A stretch of 64,000 nt of DNA. It comes from Cryptomeria japonica (lineage: Eukaryota; Streptophyta; Pinopsida; Cupressales; Cupressaceae). Below are positions 12,581-24,469 of the stretch, in pieces. Location: contig NW_026729155.1 of the NCBI RefSeq assembly GCF_030272615.1, forward strand, positions 62,001 through 126,000, given 5' to 3'. Position 1 is the first letter of the stretch. Every line of letters begins with the position of its first letter. The position numbers and the translations under genes are program-made. Below the pieces are notes generated by a model that made no database searches, was not told the origin of the DNA, and saw only the letters and a list, made by a program, of their open reading frames with translations.

Positions 12581-15429
12581 AATCATCTAAGGTATGGTAT
12601 CAAATGAAATTAGGGTTTCGCCAATTAAGATAATAAGCCACTTACTAACCAAATTAGCTATACATTGAAGGAGGGGCAGACCGAATAGATCTAGCCTCAA
12701 TCCAAGTAAGGAAAATGAATGCTTTATAGATGCACCAATGATAGGGTATGGTAATTATGTCAAAATTAATTGATAGGATACGTTTATATAGGGTTCCCTA
12801 GGTAAATAGTGATTAGTATAACCTCCTATGGTTATGTGTAGCCATAGGGATTGGAAGCCAAGGAGGAGGTAAAGGGTGTGTCACATTTCAAATTGGGTCC
12901 TATTTAAGGGGGACAAGGGAATTTTGGGGCACCCTAGTATAACCAAGGTGCTCCATGCCTTGGTTCTCCTACAAATAGGACCAACACAAAGAGAAATGGG
13001 GAAGGGACCTCCAAGATGGAGTTCATTGAATGGTATTCATGACATTGGGGTTGGATAATAGGACCAAAACAAATGTATAGAGAGGATGGAGATAATACAT
13101 GCTAAAGTAGGAGGACAAACATGAGGTGTAAATTATACATGTTACAATTTACAATGCTATATTTAGCCCCCACTTTAATGAGATTATGAGGCTATGCAAA
13201 TACTCACGATACAGTAGAATGATGAAAGAGAGGATAAATTAGGAGCTAGATCACAAGGCGATAAGACATTGCTAGTTTCAAGAAACCAATCACCTAGTCT
13301 TAGGATCTTAATTCACACAATCACATGCAAGGACACACACAAAACAAGGAAAAAATCCAAAGAAAGATAAAAAAGACAAAAAGACACACAATATAAAAGT
13401 AGTTAGTACTAATACCAAAAAGTGTCTAAGGCAACTAGTTGAAGGGACCTCAATAATCAGAATGTCTTAGCCACTAATATTATTCTCAAAATATTATCAT
13501 AACAACACAAGATCACATAAAAAGAGTAAGATCATGCATCAAATAATGAACAATGATCCACAAATAGCAAGGCTATGAGCTCATGGGGAAGAGAAAGGAG
13601 AGAACATGGATGACATGGGCTAGAAAGTTGTGTTATGCTAGGTGATCCATATTGGTGAGGACAATAAGAATAGTATAGATTTTTTTTGCTAGTTCTACTA
13701 ACCTTGCTCCATATGTTGCTAGCTTTTTTCAAGAGTTAATCATCTTGAAGAAGAATCTGTTGGTCTAGTTTAGAGCATGCAACAACCTATATAGGACATG
13801 AAATATAAGTGCCTATTTTTGGGAACATCTTGTCTAATACTTTGTTGGTGTAGTTCTAATAATGTATTCCCCATATAAGGTTGTACCTAGTTTTGGGAAT
13901 GAAAACATCTTGTATAAGACTTTGTTGGTCTCATTTCAAGAATGTACACCGCATAAGACATGAAAAATATAGTACAAAGAGGGCAATATGTATGAACCCC
14001 CCTTTAGATGTTAACATAGTCATACATTGATGTCTAAAGGAAGATAAAAGTAAGGATATACACCTTCAAAACCAAAGAGATATCCTTTTAGTAACAAGAA
14101 ACATTATTCCAAGCTAAAGGGGTTTAACTCGGATAAAAAAGAAAAAGATAGTTCTGGAAAGATATCTTGAAACAAGTGTAAAAAAAATCCTTGGAGGGGA
14201 AGAGATTGTTTCTCAAATATGTTTACCTCCAGGAGGATGTTTTGAACAAAAATAAAATCATCTACCAAAATAAAGGAAGGAGAACAAGAATGCATAACTT
14301 CCTTCTATTGCTAGGTAAAGGGATTTGATGTAGGATGACATAATTTTCACCCAAAGTGACTAGTTTGTTTATAGATTTAGACATACATTGCCAAGTGAAG
14401 AAGAGTTTGTAAACAAGGATACAAACCTCTTTCATAAGAGAGAATCCTTGAGAAAGCAAACAAATTCACACAAGGAGTAACATTGTATCATAAGCAAACA
14501 CCTCTCAACAAGAGAAAAATAGATTCTTAGAAAGGATAGGGGAAATCAATGCCCCCAAGCATAGGGAAAAAGAGAAGAGTTTCATAACTTCCAAAGGGAG
14601 ATTATACATAAAAGATATACCACTTCAAGCAAAGAATAGGTCCTAAAAAAGGAACACTCATGTACTCACATGAATGATGATTCTATCTATGAAAGGACAT
14701 CATGTTATGAAAAATGCAGCTCATAAAGAAAAAGTAAATATTTGGAATAAAAGAGAAAGAGTTGAAATTAAATTCCATTCTTGCCCCCTCGAGCATCAAG
14801 ACAAGGATAACCATGATGAAAGATCACAAATTAATTTAAGACACACAAATACTTCTAATATTTCAAGCACAATAAGGTTGTAGCCTTTGTTCATAACATT
14901 TATCATGCATTTCATAGTTGTCTTTTATGGGAAGATCTAAAAATAAACAAATATAAACTAATAGTTTAAGCATGAAAAATGTGCACATGGAAAATAGTAT
15001 AATGGTGCATGGTAGTAAAGTTGAGTTGGCTAGTGAGACTTGGGCATCACTTAGAAACAGGCCCACCAAATTCTTGCATAGAGGCATTTACCAGATGGTC
15101 TCTTAATAAATATTTATTTTTCAATAATATGCATCAAGATTTGCTAGATTGGATGACTAGATCTACAATCTAGTTTTTAAAATTGTGAGAGGATTAACAT
15201 ACTTACATGAATATTGTTGAGAACAGGTAATATATTTTGACATAAGCCTCACAACATTCTCCTTGTCCAATATTTCATTACGAAGGTCATAGATTTTGGT
15301 ATGGAAAATTTGTTTAATGGAAAGAAAGGTGAATTGACAACCTTTCTTAGAGGGACACAACGATATATACCACTGCCTAGAGTTATTAAACGTGCATTAC
15401 TCTGAAAAGGTGGATGTAGTAAGATTTGA
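12581..15429. other. Gene-poor stretch with local repeats
   Basis: No gene I can support. The sequence contains AT-rich tracts, fragments that may continue the ORF at 12130 in other frames as far as about 13060, and the repeats at 13745-13985. Short open frames on either strand show no recognisable domain. Confidence 0.45.
13745..13985. repeat. Three imperfect tandem units, about 80 bp each
   Basis: The phrase CTTTGTTGGT(C/G)T or TGTTGGTCTAGTT, followed by an AATGTA or AGCATG block and a CATA(T/G)AAGG/GACATGAAA block, recurs near 13757, 13840 and 13919. Spacing is about 80 bases and the units are clearly diverged. Confidence 0.5.
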
Positions 15430-16342
15430 CATAATGGTGATAGATATCATCGGTGGAAAAAGAATAGAGAGATTTTAGAGAATGAATTATTTATAATGCT
15501 ACAAGTTAGATTAGAGGCATTGGAAGGTTTAAAGGAGATGACGTATGATGTTCATTTTGTGTTTGCATTATTTTTTTGTTATTAGCAGGCTTTTTTACTT
15601 AGCTAACCCAATTCCCAAAAGTAACCTTTGGCTCTCGTATGCTCCTACACCTATGATGCTTTCTAAATCTAGAGAATTTGTTAATTACTTATATTCCTTA
15701 CATATTTTACTAGAAAGAAAAAGAAACATACTAGTCGTTGTTCTTTTTTCACCATATGGTTGGATGTTGGATAGGCATTTCATAGTCAGAATCATAAATC
15801 TCCAAACATTAAGTAAAATATATTTATGCGACTTGAAAAGCTTAATTGTTGCATTTTATATATTTTTAAATCTAGGTGTTATCAGAGAGTAATTGTTTTA
15901 GCTCATGATTCTGAAAGGAAAAATATTGTGAATTTTTTTGTGCATTTAACATTTTGAACTATTGATAATATTTTTCTTTATACAATTCTACATTAAGTGC
16001 ATTCTTGTTAGGTTTGTCATTCTTGAATTAAAATATTATATAATATAAGTGATTAGAAATTTTGTGGAGCAAGTTCAAAATATTTTTGAAATTATCAAAT
16101 CAATTATATTTAAATATATGTTTTTGAGTTTGAAATTATATTAAAGAAAACATATGATGTTTTGATATTAATGTAATATTTTGATAAAGCCTATTTATTT
16201 TATTCATGATTTTTCCTAAATATTTTAATATATTTTCTTTCAAGATAGATAGAAAGCACATGGAGACTAAATCTCATAAGATATGAAATAATATTTGATA
16301 GATATTTATAAGACATTTAACACATAACATTTATCATTTCCA
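15430..16342. repeat. Repeat X, copy 1, left part (split by LINE-1)
   Basis: This segment aligns by eye with about 36.07-36.85 kb. Both copies have a peptide-like block (LEALEGLKEMTYDV here, LEGLRETLDDVPFAF there), then CTCGTATGCTCCTACA, long AT-rich runs, and an ATAAGACAT / ATAAAACAT block just before the LINE insertion point. The copy resumes at 22041 after LINE-1. It is probably an old transposable element of unknown class. Confidence 0.65.
16329..16342. repeat. Left target-site duplication of LINE-1
   Basis: ATTTATCATTTCCA here matches ATATATCTCTTCCA at 22041-22054 at 11 of 14 positions. The unoccupied homologous site at 36851-36864 has a single copy. Confidence 0.65.
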
Positions 16343-16348
16343 ATAACT

Positions 16349-19300
16349 TGACATAGCCCTTATCTCCAATGACTAGTTTAACCATTACAATTTCTCCTTG
16401 AATGTTCTTTCCTGTATAGGTTCTGATCACTATCCGATTTCTTTTGTGGTGGACTCTATCTCTAGGAGGATAAATTTCCCTTTCAGATTTGAAAAAAAAT
16501 GGATGTCCCACCACAATCTTGAGTAGACAATTATGGAATGGTGGAATATCTTAGTAGATGGTTCTACCATGTTTCGAGTGGCAAAATAGTTGAGGCATGT
16601 TAAGGACAAGGTCAAGAAATGGAATAAGGAAGTCTTTGGTGATATTTTTGCCTCCAAAATTGTGATCCAGCTAGAGCTCAAGGACATTCAAGATAAAATC
16701 CAAGCTAGTGCATATGATGAGGTCTCCATCACCTTTGAGAATGTGATCCTATCTAAATATCCCGACATTATAAGAAAAGAGGAGGAATTCTAGAAGCAAC
16801 GGTCCCGTTCTCTTTGGCTTAAGGAGGGAGATAAAAATACTAGATTCTTCCATATGACTACCATGAAATACAAAGCGACCAATAGTATTTCAAAAATGTC
16901 TATAGGGGGGGCCTATATTTTGAGGAAGAGGAAATAAGGAAGGAAGCTAGATCTTATTTCTCTTCTCTTTTATCGGTTGACTGCAATCTGGATAAATTTG
17001 CTCAAGATTTACTCCTTGGTGCAATGTCAAATATGATTGGGAAAGACCATATTAAATTCCTCTCTGCTATCCCCTCTAAAGTTGAGATTCAGAAGGCGGT
17101 CTTGTCTTTTGAAGGCAATAAAGAACCTAGACCAAATGGTTTCTCGATGTTCCTCTTTCAGTTTTTTTGGCATATTATTAGTGAGGATATTATCAAGGGA
17201 GTAAACAAATTTTTTGGTTCTAAGTAGATTCTAAATGAGATCAATGCCACTTTTATTTTTCTCATCCCTAAGGTCCCGAGTGCTAATGCTATGGATCTTT
17301 TCAGACCTATTATCCTTTGCAATTCCTTTTAAAAGATCATTTCTAAGGTTCTCACCTTAAGAATGCTTTCCCTTCTTCCTGATATTATTTCACCTCGGCA
17401 GAATGGATTTATTCCTAGAAGGCAGATTCTAGAATCCATCATTACGGTCCATGAGAATATTCACTCTTTGGAAGAATAAAAAAATCGGGGATTCCTAATG
17501 AAACTGGATCTATCAAAGGCTTATGATTGGGTGGACTAGAATTTTCTTCTCAAAATCCATAAGCTTTTGGATTTGGTGAGAGAGTGCTTCAACAAATTTT
17601 CCAACCAATCTCTACCCCCTCTCTCTCTATTATTGTTAATGGTTCTCCTACCCCCTTCTTCAAGTCTTCAAGGGGCCTCAGACAAGGGGATTCTATATCC
17701 CCTAGTTTGTTTGTTCTTTTGGCTAAAAGTTTGGATAGATACATCAAGAAGCTTGTTTTTGAAGGTCATTGGAAAGGTTTTAGACCATCGTTGGTTGATA
17801 GGGTCTACTTTCATCAACAATTTGTTGATGACACAGTTCTGTTGGGATCATCGACTATCAAGGAAGCTAGAACTCTATAAACTAGAAGAAAATCTCCCTC
17901 TTCTTCCTCAACACTCTTGAAGACAGGCAAAGGAGAATAGCCAGAATCCTAGGATGTTAGATTAGTTTTCTCCCTTCTATCTACTTGGGTCTCCCTCTAT
18001 GCAAAAACCCTCCTGATTTATTTTGGAGCAGCCTTGTGGACAAGTTCCACAAAATGATTGCTAGTTGGCAAGGTACCTTTCTTAACCAAAAAGGGAAGAT
18101 CCAATTATTAAAATGCTCACTCCAAAGTTTACCTGTGTATGTCTAATGCTTGTTTAAAATCTCAATCAAGTTTGCTAATGCCATTGAAAAGATTCAAAAG
18201 TCCTTTCTTTCGTTAGGGGTTGAGGAGAGGAAAAGGATTTCTCTGATTGCCTAGTAGAAAGTCTATAGACCAAAAAATTTGGGCGGCCTTGGTCTAAGAA
18301 ACATTAAGACCCTTAATAAAGCTCTCCTCACCAAGCAAATTTGGAGGATGTTTCAAGAAATTGGTGAATGGAACTCAATCTAGAAAGCCAAATACCTACA
18401 TTCTCAACAGTCTCTTGATGAGTTTCTTACTTCCTTTAAAGCCCCTTCTGGTTCTGTGATTTTGAATAGTGTTTCTCATTCTAGTTGTACCATTGGGATT
18501 GGAAAAAGTTGGGCTATTGGTAACGATAGAAAAGCCAATTTTTGGGAGGATATTTGGCTGCTGGAGACCCCTCTTTCCAGTAAGGATAGTTTTTCTCCTT
18601 TTATCCATGTTTGCAAGGCTAAATTTGGATCTAAGGTGGCTGACTATTGGAAGGATAACCAATGGGTTAATCTTAATTCCATATACTCATCCCCCAACCC
18701 TTTGATGTTATTTCTTAATTCTTTTTTGTTAGACCAAAGCTCGAGGATAGAATTATTTTGTATGGTACCTCTTCTGTAAGTTTTTTGGTCACTTTTGATG
18801 TCCTTTTGTTGTCCCATTCTCAAGAGCTTCCCCCAGCTAGTCTAAAGCCTAGGTTCATGGCCTTATCCTCAAGATCAATATCTTCTTTTGGATCCTTCTA
18901 CAAAACAAAATCCTCACCACCAATAATCTCTACAAAAGAGGCTTTCATCTCCCTAATAGATGTTACCTTTTCCTAAATGAGGAAGAAAATGTTAACCATA
19001 TTTCTCTCTACTATTCTTTATCCTCTTCTATTTGGTCATAAGTCTTACAGTTGTCAAATCTAAACTGGGTCATTCCTACATCTATTCAAGAGTGCTTCAT
19101 TGGTTGGAAATGCCTCTCCTCAAATAATTCTATCAAGTAGTTATGGAGAATTTGGAAAGAGAAGAACAACAAAATCTTTAGAGACTCCTACTCCTCTCTA
19201 GAAATGGTTTTTACTAAAATAAAGAGGGCCATTTTGGAAAATCTAAAAGCTGATGGTACACCTTTTATGTTCACGAACAAGGATGAGTTAGATCTTTTCA

Positions 19301-19790
19301 ATAATTAGAATGTTCCAACTTCTTTAGACAGGAATGACAAGAAGGATAAGACAAAAAGCAACAAATGGTCTTTTCCTCTAACTGGTTTGATCAAAGTTAA
19401 TTTTGATGGGGTGGCCAAGGGGAACCGGGGCTGACTAGGTGTGGGGGAATGATAAGAAATGAAGTTGGCTATTATATTGCGGTGGTGGTGCTCCCCATGG
19501 GATCTTAGACCAACCACTTAGCTAAGGCCATGGAATCTTACCAAGCTCTTACCCTCGCTAAAACTATGGGTTATAAAAATGTTTGGCTCGAGGGAGATTC
19601 AAATAACATCACAAGATATCTTAAAGGTCTTTCCACCCCAATGACCATATTATAGACTATCAAAAATATTATATCATTAAGAAAGGAGATAATTAACTCC
19701 TTTGAGCGGTGTGTTATTTCACATGGTTATAGAGAGATAATCAACTCCTTTGGGCTATCAACATGGATGTTTGAGCCAATTAAATAATCT
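16349..19790 (+). pseudogene. LINE-1 ORF2: endonuclease end, reverse transcriptase, RNase H
   Basis: The frame opens with DIALISND and the endonuclease signature SDHYPI (16422-16439). Reverse transcriptase follows: KLDLSKAYDWVD (17501-17540, motif A), GLRQGDSISPSLF (about 17672-17710) and FVDD (17821-17832, catalytic block). A linker with the NIKTLNKALLTKQIW block (about 18300) leads to RNase H with KVNFDGVAKGN (about 19392-19425). The family copies LINE RNA into DNA at a nicked target. Many stops and several frameshifts (for example near 17570-17590) leave this copy dead. The RNase H domain C-terminal to the RT is typical of plant L1-clade elements. Confidence 0.9.
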
Positions 19791-20087
19791 GCTAGAGAGG
19801 TGACTTGGATCTTCCTAATGATACCCATGCCATCCTCTTTCATGAAAGATTGCATGGAAAAGAGCGAGTGACAAGTGATGATAACAACGTACTTTTCAAT
19901 GAAAGTGGCTATAACGAATTGTAAAGGGTGGCCCTTGAAGGACAAGATGGAATTTAATGCGAACAAGACTTTGCACACTTTCTAGGTGTCCATTTCTTTT
20001 TTGAGGGTTTTTATTCTCTATATTTTGGCCCCTATTTTTGTTTTGTTTTGTGTTGTGAAGGGTGGGAGAAACTCTGTTGTGGCTGTA

Positions 20088-21983
20088 ATGGGAGTCAATA
20101 GGAAGAGAATTGAACTGCTTACCTGTGATGAATGGAAGAAGAAGCCAGAAGTGTGGGCTATTGTGGAAGCTGCTAAAATGACGTAGTATATGGAGCGAAT
20201 TCTTGGAAAAAATCAAACTGCTACCAGGTTATTCAAGAAGAATTGGAAGGAGGGTAGAATCACCATAGGTGGAAGGAAGGTGTAAATTGATGAAGGAATG
20301 ATTGTTGAAGTTACTAGGATGCCAATGGAGGGCATAAAATTCTATAGGGATAGAAAGCTCACAGAGGCGTCTATTAAGCGGTTCCTGAAAGAAGACTCTA
20401 AGAAAGCCAAATTGGTGAAATCCAACAAGACCTATTATTCGCTGAAGGTGATTAAAAAGGTATGGAGATGGATTTTTTTGGTTGTGATGCAATATGTCAC
20501 TCTTGATGGTAGATACTCTTGTGTTTATGGCTACCATTTTGTGCTCTTGAATCACTTTAACCACAAAGATATGGTGTCAATCCATTTCTACCTATATTGT
20601 TACTTGAACACCAATATAAAGGATTTTAGGGCTAACACAGATATAAATCCGCCCATGCATGAAGGGTTAATCTTGCTTTTATAGAATCATGTTAAGGACA
20701 CCTTTGTTTAGTACTCTATCATTGAGTTTTTGATCTCGAAAGATGAGTCAGAGAACTTAGATGATATTGAAGATGAGGGGTCAGATATGGAGCTGGAAGG
20801 TGATTTTGATATGGATAACCCCGCTAAGGGAATATAAAAGGGGAAGGATAAAGATATGGCTTCTAGGTCTGGTAGAAAGACTTCCGACAAAGGGGTTAAG
20901 GAAAATAAGAAAAAGGCATAGGAGGAGGATAGCTGGTTTGAAGAAGATGATGAGGATGATGATGGTATGGAGATTGAAAGTGAAAATGCCACCCCACTGC
21001 CTAAGAAGAAAACTAAGTGCAATCCAGTTATCAATGATATCAACTTGGATAAGGAGGTTGGTACCACCAAGTCCCCTCTTCCTCCTTTGGATCCTAATAG
21101 ATAGATTTGTGGTGTCAAAAAAAAGGGAAAGAATGTGGCAAAAGGGGAGACTCTGCCTCCTATACACAGAGTCACAATTGTTGATGTGGAAACCCTGGAG
21201 AATAATGTTAATTTTTTAGACTTCAATAAAGATAGTAGTAATTCTCCCATAGCTATGCTTCACACTGCAAAGAATGGGGTGAAGTAGTTTTATAAGGTTA
21301 TAAAATGGGTCTACTCAGAGATTGAAAGTTTTAAGTCTAAACAAGAGGCCTCTTCAAAGAAAATGGACATTCTGCAAGCTGTTGGGATGGGTAGTTCTTT
21401 GCCTATTAATTTGATGGAATTAACTAAAGCCTTCAACGATGCAGAGGCTATTACTGAGGCTTATCGTTCCAAATTCAAGGATGTGGAGGCTAGGTTCAAT
21501 GAGCTGAAAAAGAGGGTTTACAGTCATGAGGAAACCCTAAAGAAGATCAGAGAGAAAAGTCACAAAATTTTGAAAGCTTCAGTTGATAATTTTAGAGTGC
21601 TGATTAGTAAACTGGAACAAATCCAACTAGAAAATAATATGATTGATATTTCTGAGGACAAAGACTTGATCCGTAAAGGTGTGGCTATTGGACATGGCAA
21701 AAGAATCTAGGTGAATACGAGGAAGATGGCTCAACAAGCTAAGGAACTGGATGATCTCAAGTGTGTTGATGCCTCTATGGTTCAGCTGGAGAAAAAGGTT
21801 GTGGATCTTCTTAAGATTTTCTCTCAGTTATGTTGTCTTGTGTTCTTGGTCATCTCTTTGGTGTCGTTGTGTTGTCCTTTTGTTACTTTTGGTTCTCTTG
21901 CTGGATTTTTGTTTTTGCTCACTGTTTCTGTTTGTTGTTATGTTCTTTCTAGATGGGCCTTTCTTGTTTTATCTCTTTTATAA
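20088..21983 (+). pseudogene. LINE-1 3' accessory ORF (unknown family; coiled coil, hydrophobic C-terminus)
   Basis: Starting at ATG 20088 (MGVNRKRIELL), one reading frame holds for about 632 codons with about nine in-frame stops and no frameshift. The N-terminal part contains EAAKMT and GIKFYRDRKL. A middle block (RWIFLVVMQYVTLDGR, then YHFVLLNHFNHKD) is conserved with copies at 44223 (minus) and 51092. Next comes an acidic run with EEDDEDDDG and nearby basic KKK, then a heptad-like coiled coil (about 21363-21830), then a Cys/Leu/Phe-rich hydrophobic tail that could span a membrane. Most stops are TAG where Gln is plausible. I recognise no family. It starts about 300 bp after the RNase H domain and ends just before the 3' tail. 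Confidence 0.7.
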
Positions 21984-22040
21984 TCTGTTATAAAGGGTTT
22001 TTAGGCTACTTCAAAACTTGTTTTTCACGTAATAAAAAAA

Positions 22041-22720
22041 ATATATCTCTTCCACTCATTCCATTTAACTAAGTGATTTATTTTAGATTGCATAGATTAA
22101 TTAAAATGAAAAAAAATACTAATAATTCTTTTTAGTATGAAGATGAGTATCAATAGAGTCTTATAGTTTTAATTTAAAAATTATATTTACAAATGACAAT
22201 AAAATAAATAATAATATTTTTAATTAATAATATCTCTTAACTAAATTTAATGGGAATCTTCCATTTTATAAAATGCCAAAAGAAAGAGTTATTTTTTTTT
22301 AATAATAATCTATATATTTTATAAGTTAAAAATAATTATACATTTAAAAGATTATAAATAAAACTTAATTCTCTAACAAAATACAACAATTATAATTTAC
22401 TTCTCTAATCAAATAAAGAAATAACAATCATATTATTAGAAACCTTTCATACACATAGAACTTCTCAACCATTAAGAGGCATAAATTTTAGAGCATGAGT
22501 CTTTGGTACAGCTTGACAATTATATAAACTAAACTATGACAAATACTTTTGGAAGACCAATGGTATGTTGAGGAAGATGGATGCGAGAAGTCAACTATAT
22601 GATTTGAACTTTTAAGTAACAAGGAAGGCTTAGTCCTTACCTTAGGTTATGAAACTTGTCACTTGTTAAACCAGTCATTATGTCCTCTATCATTTTTTAT
22701 GTGATGTTCTTACTATAAAC
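22041..22720. repeat. Repeat X, copy 1, right part
   Basis: Continuation of the split repeat. CTCATTCCATTTAACTAAGTG matches CTCATCCCATTTAACATGTC at about 36865, and a later block TTAGTCCTTACCTTAGGTTATGAA (22630-22653) matches TTAATCCTTGCTTAGGATATGAA near 37530. AT-rich and noncoding. Confidence 0.65.
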
Positions 22721-22739
22721 TATTCATCATCCAACGAGC

Positions 22740-23120
22740 TATTATACATCTTTATTTTCTGAGATAAGATTTGTTTCATATTTTTAGTATTTTTGACCGA
22801 GGCGGAGGTAATCCATTTCATTTTATCTTGCTTGTGTATTTTTTTTTTCAAAATGGAAATTTGAAAGAAGGTGATAAAATTAAAGACCATAAACTAATTA
22901 CTACTTAGATTGGTCCGTAAAATGCCTGAAGTTGGTTAAGACTATACATTTCGCTACCTGTGTGGGGCACAATACACAATCAATTGTGTGTATCTTTTAA
23001 ATAGTAATTTCTAAAAAATCTATATTAATTATAAAAATAGATTTGAACTATCGTGTAAGAGGGAAGGTATCTATTAAAACAAGAGCTGCAGAGCAGCAAA
23101 GTTCCTGCCAGAGGCCACAA
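22740..23120. repeat. Dispersed duplicate of 31550-31945
   Basis: Both segments share AAGGTGATAAAATTAAAG, a CATAAACTAATT block, AGATTGGTC(C/T)GTA and a CTGTGT(G/C)(G/T)GGCAC block in the same order and orientation. The function is unknown. Confidence 0.55.
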
Positions 23121-23640
23121 AAATAGTTTTGCTATTGTTATGTGATCTATTTGTGTATAATTGATATTGTGTGATATGTTTGTGTGATATGTTTGTGTAT
23201 AATAGAAATAGCATACTGTGTCATTATGCCTGCCAATAAATAATCAATATGCATTAGTTGTAGATGTGTGGTGTTGCGGGATTGCATAAGAAATTTCAAT
23301 ATAAGATTATGGAAGCTAAGGATGAGAACCACTTCGGAGGCATTAATAACTGTGCAGATATTGAAATTTTATGCTTGAGAAACTAAATACATGTAGAGGT
23401 TACTCTATACGAGGAAAAATGAATGTAGCTGGCTCTGATGTATTTATATATTAGAGCTATTGTTATATATGTTTTTTGGGTAACTCCAAAAGTCATTCGA
23501 GAACCAACACATTTGCTTCCATTAATAATTTATGCACTAGCTCTGTCTATAGTATCGATCGACAGAATTGCAAGCTTTTTGGAGATGGAAGAGGTTCAAT
23601 GTAAAATAGTAGAAAGAACATAAAAGAGGCCAAACAAAGA

Positions 23641-23702
23641 AATAATTGACATTTGCGCCAATCAAATAAGAAATAATTGACATTTGCGCCAATCAAATAA
23701 TT
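23641..23702. repeat. Perfect 31-bp tandem duplication
   Basis: AATAATTGACATTTGCGCCA followed by ATCAAATAAGA occurs twice in succession, at 23641 and 23672, with almost no differences. This points to a recent slippage event. Confidence 0.85.
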
Positions 23703-24000
23703 TCAAAGACAATTTTAATTGATAGAAAAAATCAAATATCATTTTTAATGCATACTAAATTGTAATTTATCTTTAGTATTATTTTTCCTAATTTTTTTTC
23801 TAGCCGCTACAAGAGCAAGAGAATCCTAAACATTCTTTGTAGCGCCTTCTCAAAAATTTTAGCAATTTTAGCTTATACCATGAAACCCCACTTTTTGCCT
23901 GCCAGAGGTAGAACTAGTGAAACGTATTCCTGGGTTACTTACGAATCATACATATTCCTATCATAGGTAGATTCAGTGAAATAGGAAACCTAAAATTAAA

Positions 24001-24469
24001 GTTCTATGCATAGTTGAAAAACTAAGACTCGGCAAGCCCTAAAATTTTTAAAAACTGGAAACTTGCAAAAACTCAGAAAAAACTTGGCAATAATTCGGTA
24101 ACTTTATCGAACATTTGAAAATACAATCATATAATCATATTACATTTTAACTAGTTATTCAGTCATGTAATAATATTACATTTTTATTCGTGCTCAAAAA
24201 CCATATGAAACCATATGAAAACCTTGGCACATCTTGTCTCATGGCCAAAAAAATAGAAGTTGCTAATCAAATTTGTAATTCTTGACAATTTTTTCTCAAG
24301 AAATAGGGTTTAATCCACGAGATTTCGTGAGTATTTCCTCAAAAACGTTGCGTGTTTTTATAGAAACTCGGAGCCGAGTTTAATGGCGAGTGGCTCGGCT
24401 AGGATTTTGACCCGTGAGTACTCGCGAGTTTTCGAAAAACCCGTAGAGTTTTTCATCTATGGTTCTATT
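24001..24469. mobile_element. hAT-like MITE (nonautonomous DNA transposon)
   Basis: A 453-bp element (24009-24461) has inverted ends: CATAGTTGAAAAACT at the left, and the right end read backwards gives CATAGATGAAAAACT. It is flanked by 8-bp duplications, GTTCTATG (24001-24008) and GTTCTATT (24462-24469), 7 of 8 matching. Subterminal CGAGT/ACTCG motifs recur, especially at 24368-24430. It has no ORF. Eight-base duplications and short inverted ends are characteristic of the hAT superfamily, although the first five bases are not a perfect hAT consensus. Confidence 0.72.

Larger units (their letters stand above)
16343..22040 (+). mobile_element. LINE-1: 5'-truncated non-LTR retrotransposon with a 3' accessory ORF
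   Basis: A 5.7 kb element with, in order, the C-terminal end of the endonuclease, reverse transcriptase, RNase H, a second long ORF (20088-21983) and a short A-rich tail (CGTAATAAAAAAAA). Candidate target duplications are 16329-16342 (ATTTATCATTTCCA) and 22041-22054 (ATATATCTCTTCCA), 11 of 14 matching. The homologous site in repeat X copy 2 (36851-36864, ATATATCATTTTCA) lacks the insertion, which fixes both ends. The 5' end falls inside the endonuclease domain, as expected for incomplete target-primed reverse transcription. Confidence 0.88.

Noticed and set aside
15545-15892. Plus-strand frame of 115 residues in repeat X
   Set aside because: The equivalent frame is not kept in repeat X copy 2; only a short upstream peptide block is shared.
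20708-21250. Minus-strand frame of 180 residues, Ser/Leu-rich
   Set aside because: It is the antisense of the acidic, Lys/Glu-rich part of the LINE-1 accessory ORF, whose sense frame is the one conserved between copies.
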